DNA of 5,015 nucleotides from the NCBI GenBank assembly GCA_025937115.1, contig JAICSB010000286.1:1-5015 (forward strand). The letters run 5' to 3'. This document shows, in pieces, positions 4,432 to 5,015 of this stretch; position 1 is the stretch's first letter, and each line of letters starts with the position of its first letter. The DNA is from Pseudonocardiaceae bacterium. GTDB lineage: Bacteria > Actinomycetota > Actinomycetes > Mycobacteriales > Pseudonocardiaceae. Under the pieces are notes generated by a model. That model was not told the DNA's origin and did not search any database. It saw only the letters and a program-made list of their open reading frames with translations. The position numbers were made by a program, and so were the translations under genes.

Positions 4432-5015
4432 TTAGCCACCGAACATGCGCAGCGACACCCACAGCGCGAGCACGCTCACCACCAGCACCGGCGGCACAGT
4501 GAGCGCGCCGAGCCGCAGGAACTCTCCGAGCTGCGGCTCGGCATTGTTGCGGGTCAGGATGCGTCGCCACAGCAGGGTGGCCAGCGAGCCGACATAAGTG
4601 AGGTTCGGCCCGACGTTGACCCCGATGATTACGGCCAGCACGACTCCGGGACCGGCCGCAGCCGCGGCCGGTAGCAGCACGAGCACAGCGGGCAGGTTGT
4701 TGACCACATTGGCCAACACCGCTGCCAGCGCGGCGACTGCGAGCAGGGCGGGCAACGACGGACCGACCGGTACCAGCCGGCCAATCGCACTGCCCAGCCC
4801 GTTGTCCTCCACCGCCCGTACCACTACCCCTAGCGCCAGCACGAACGCCAGAAACGGCACACTGCCCGCGCTGACCAGGCTCTTGACCGTAGTCGTGCGG
4901 CGGCACAGCGCCCGCACAGCGAGGACCGCCGCACCGGCAGCAGCAGCCCAAGCTGGGTTGACTCCCGCGATCGAGGTCAGCCCGAAACCGGCCAGGGTCA
5001 GCGCCACTACCACCA
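4432..5015 (-). CDS. ArsB/SLC13-type ion permease, C-terminal part (start beyond right edge)
   Basis: Integral membrane transporter of the ion transporter superfamily that includes arsenite efflux pump ArsB, NhaD-type Na+/H+ antiporters and SLC13 carriers. About 194 residues are visible. Key signatures are ANVVNNLPAVLVLLP, with the NNLP re-entrant-loop motif, and GVNVGPNLTYVGSLATLLW, close to the GPxxTxxGSLATLLW stretch of ArsB. Hydrophobic segments precede (FLAFVLALGVVV) and follow (LTVPPVLVVSVLALWVSL) these motifs, and the protein ends in MFGG with TAA at 4432-4434. The N-terminal half, and so the true start, lies outside the window; the GTG at 5013 codes an internal Val. A full protein would be about 410-430 residues. 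The C-terminus looks intact. The next gene downstream is the stress-protein-like remnant. The substrate cannot be fixed: no ArsR, ArsC or other arsenic gene is visible, so arsenite is one possibility among several. Confidence 0.86.
   Translation of the reverse strand, partial: VVVALTLAGFGLTSIAGVNPAWAAAAGAAVLAVRALCRRTTTVKSLVSAGSVPFLAFVLALGVVVRAVEDNGLGSAIGRLVPVGPSLPALLAVAALAAVLANVVNNLPAVLVLLPAAAAAGPGVVLAVIIGVNVGPNLTYVGSLATLLWRRILTRNNAEPQLGEFLRLGALTVPPVLVVSVLALWVSLRMFGG

Noticed and set aside
4178..4951. Gly/Arg/Cys-rich minus-strand open frame of 257 codons
   Set aside because: Same strand but different frame from the ArsB-like permease, whose NNLP and GSLATLLW motifs identify the real frame.
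1..5015. CRISPR array, tRNA, IS element or phage attachment site
   Set aside because: No regularly spaced repeats, tRNA-like cloverleaf, transposase motif or terminal inverted repeats were seen on either strand.

Overview
The window is GC-rich, with dense coding, G/C-heavy third codon positions, frequent GTG starts, GTGA-type gene overlaps and GGAGG-like ribosome sites. Together with the protein styles (OmpR/HisKA pair, UbiA-family enzyme, ArsB-like permease) this points to a high-GC actinobacterium, probably in the Mycobacteriales/Pseudonocardiales range. The species cannot be named from this window. No rRNA, tRNA, CRISPR, IS element or phage gene was seen.

Layout. (1) Positions 3547 down to 1 form a minus-strand run of four tightly packed genes: an OmpR-family response regulator, a membrane histidine kinase (4-nt GTGA overlap), a 3-hydroxyisobutyrate-dehydrogenase-like protein lacking its middle third (36-nt gap), and a UbiA-family prenyltransferase cut by the left edge (34-nt gap). 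(2) Positions 3548-3687 are a divergent control region. It holds a 17-bp near-perfect inverted repeat (16/17), each arm of which is itself a tandem repeat with an 11-bp step, the usual geometry of OmpR-family operators. (3) Positions 3688-4077 encode, on the plus strand, a small one-helix membrane protein with a His-Gly motif and a proline-rich tail. (4) Positions 4078-4181 are a convergent intergenic stretch with a terminator-like hairpin and an imperfect palindrome. (5) From 4407 to the right edge, again on the minus strand, lie an apparently broken universal-stress-protein-like gene and, upstream of it, the C-terminal half of an ArsB/SLC13-type ion permease.

How it may work together. The kinase and regulator form a complete two-component system. 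The paired operator suggests that the regulator controls both its own operon and the small membrane protein. The kinase sensor loop has a His/Pro-rich segment and the small protein has HHGHHG in its outward-facing tail, so a metal or cell-envelope signal is a reasonable hypothesis, but only that. Two genes on either side of this system (the oxidoreductase and the stress-protein-like gene) each look as if an internal block has been removed. This is either local gene decay or an assembly error.
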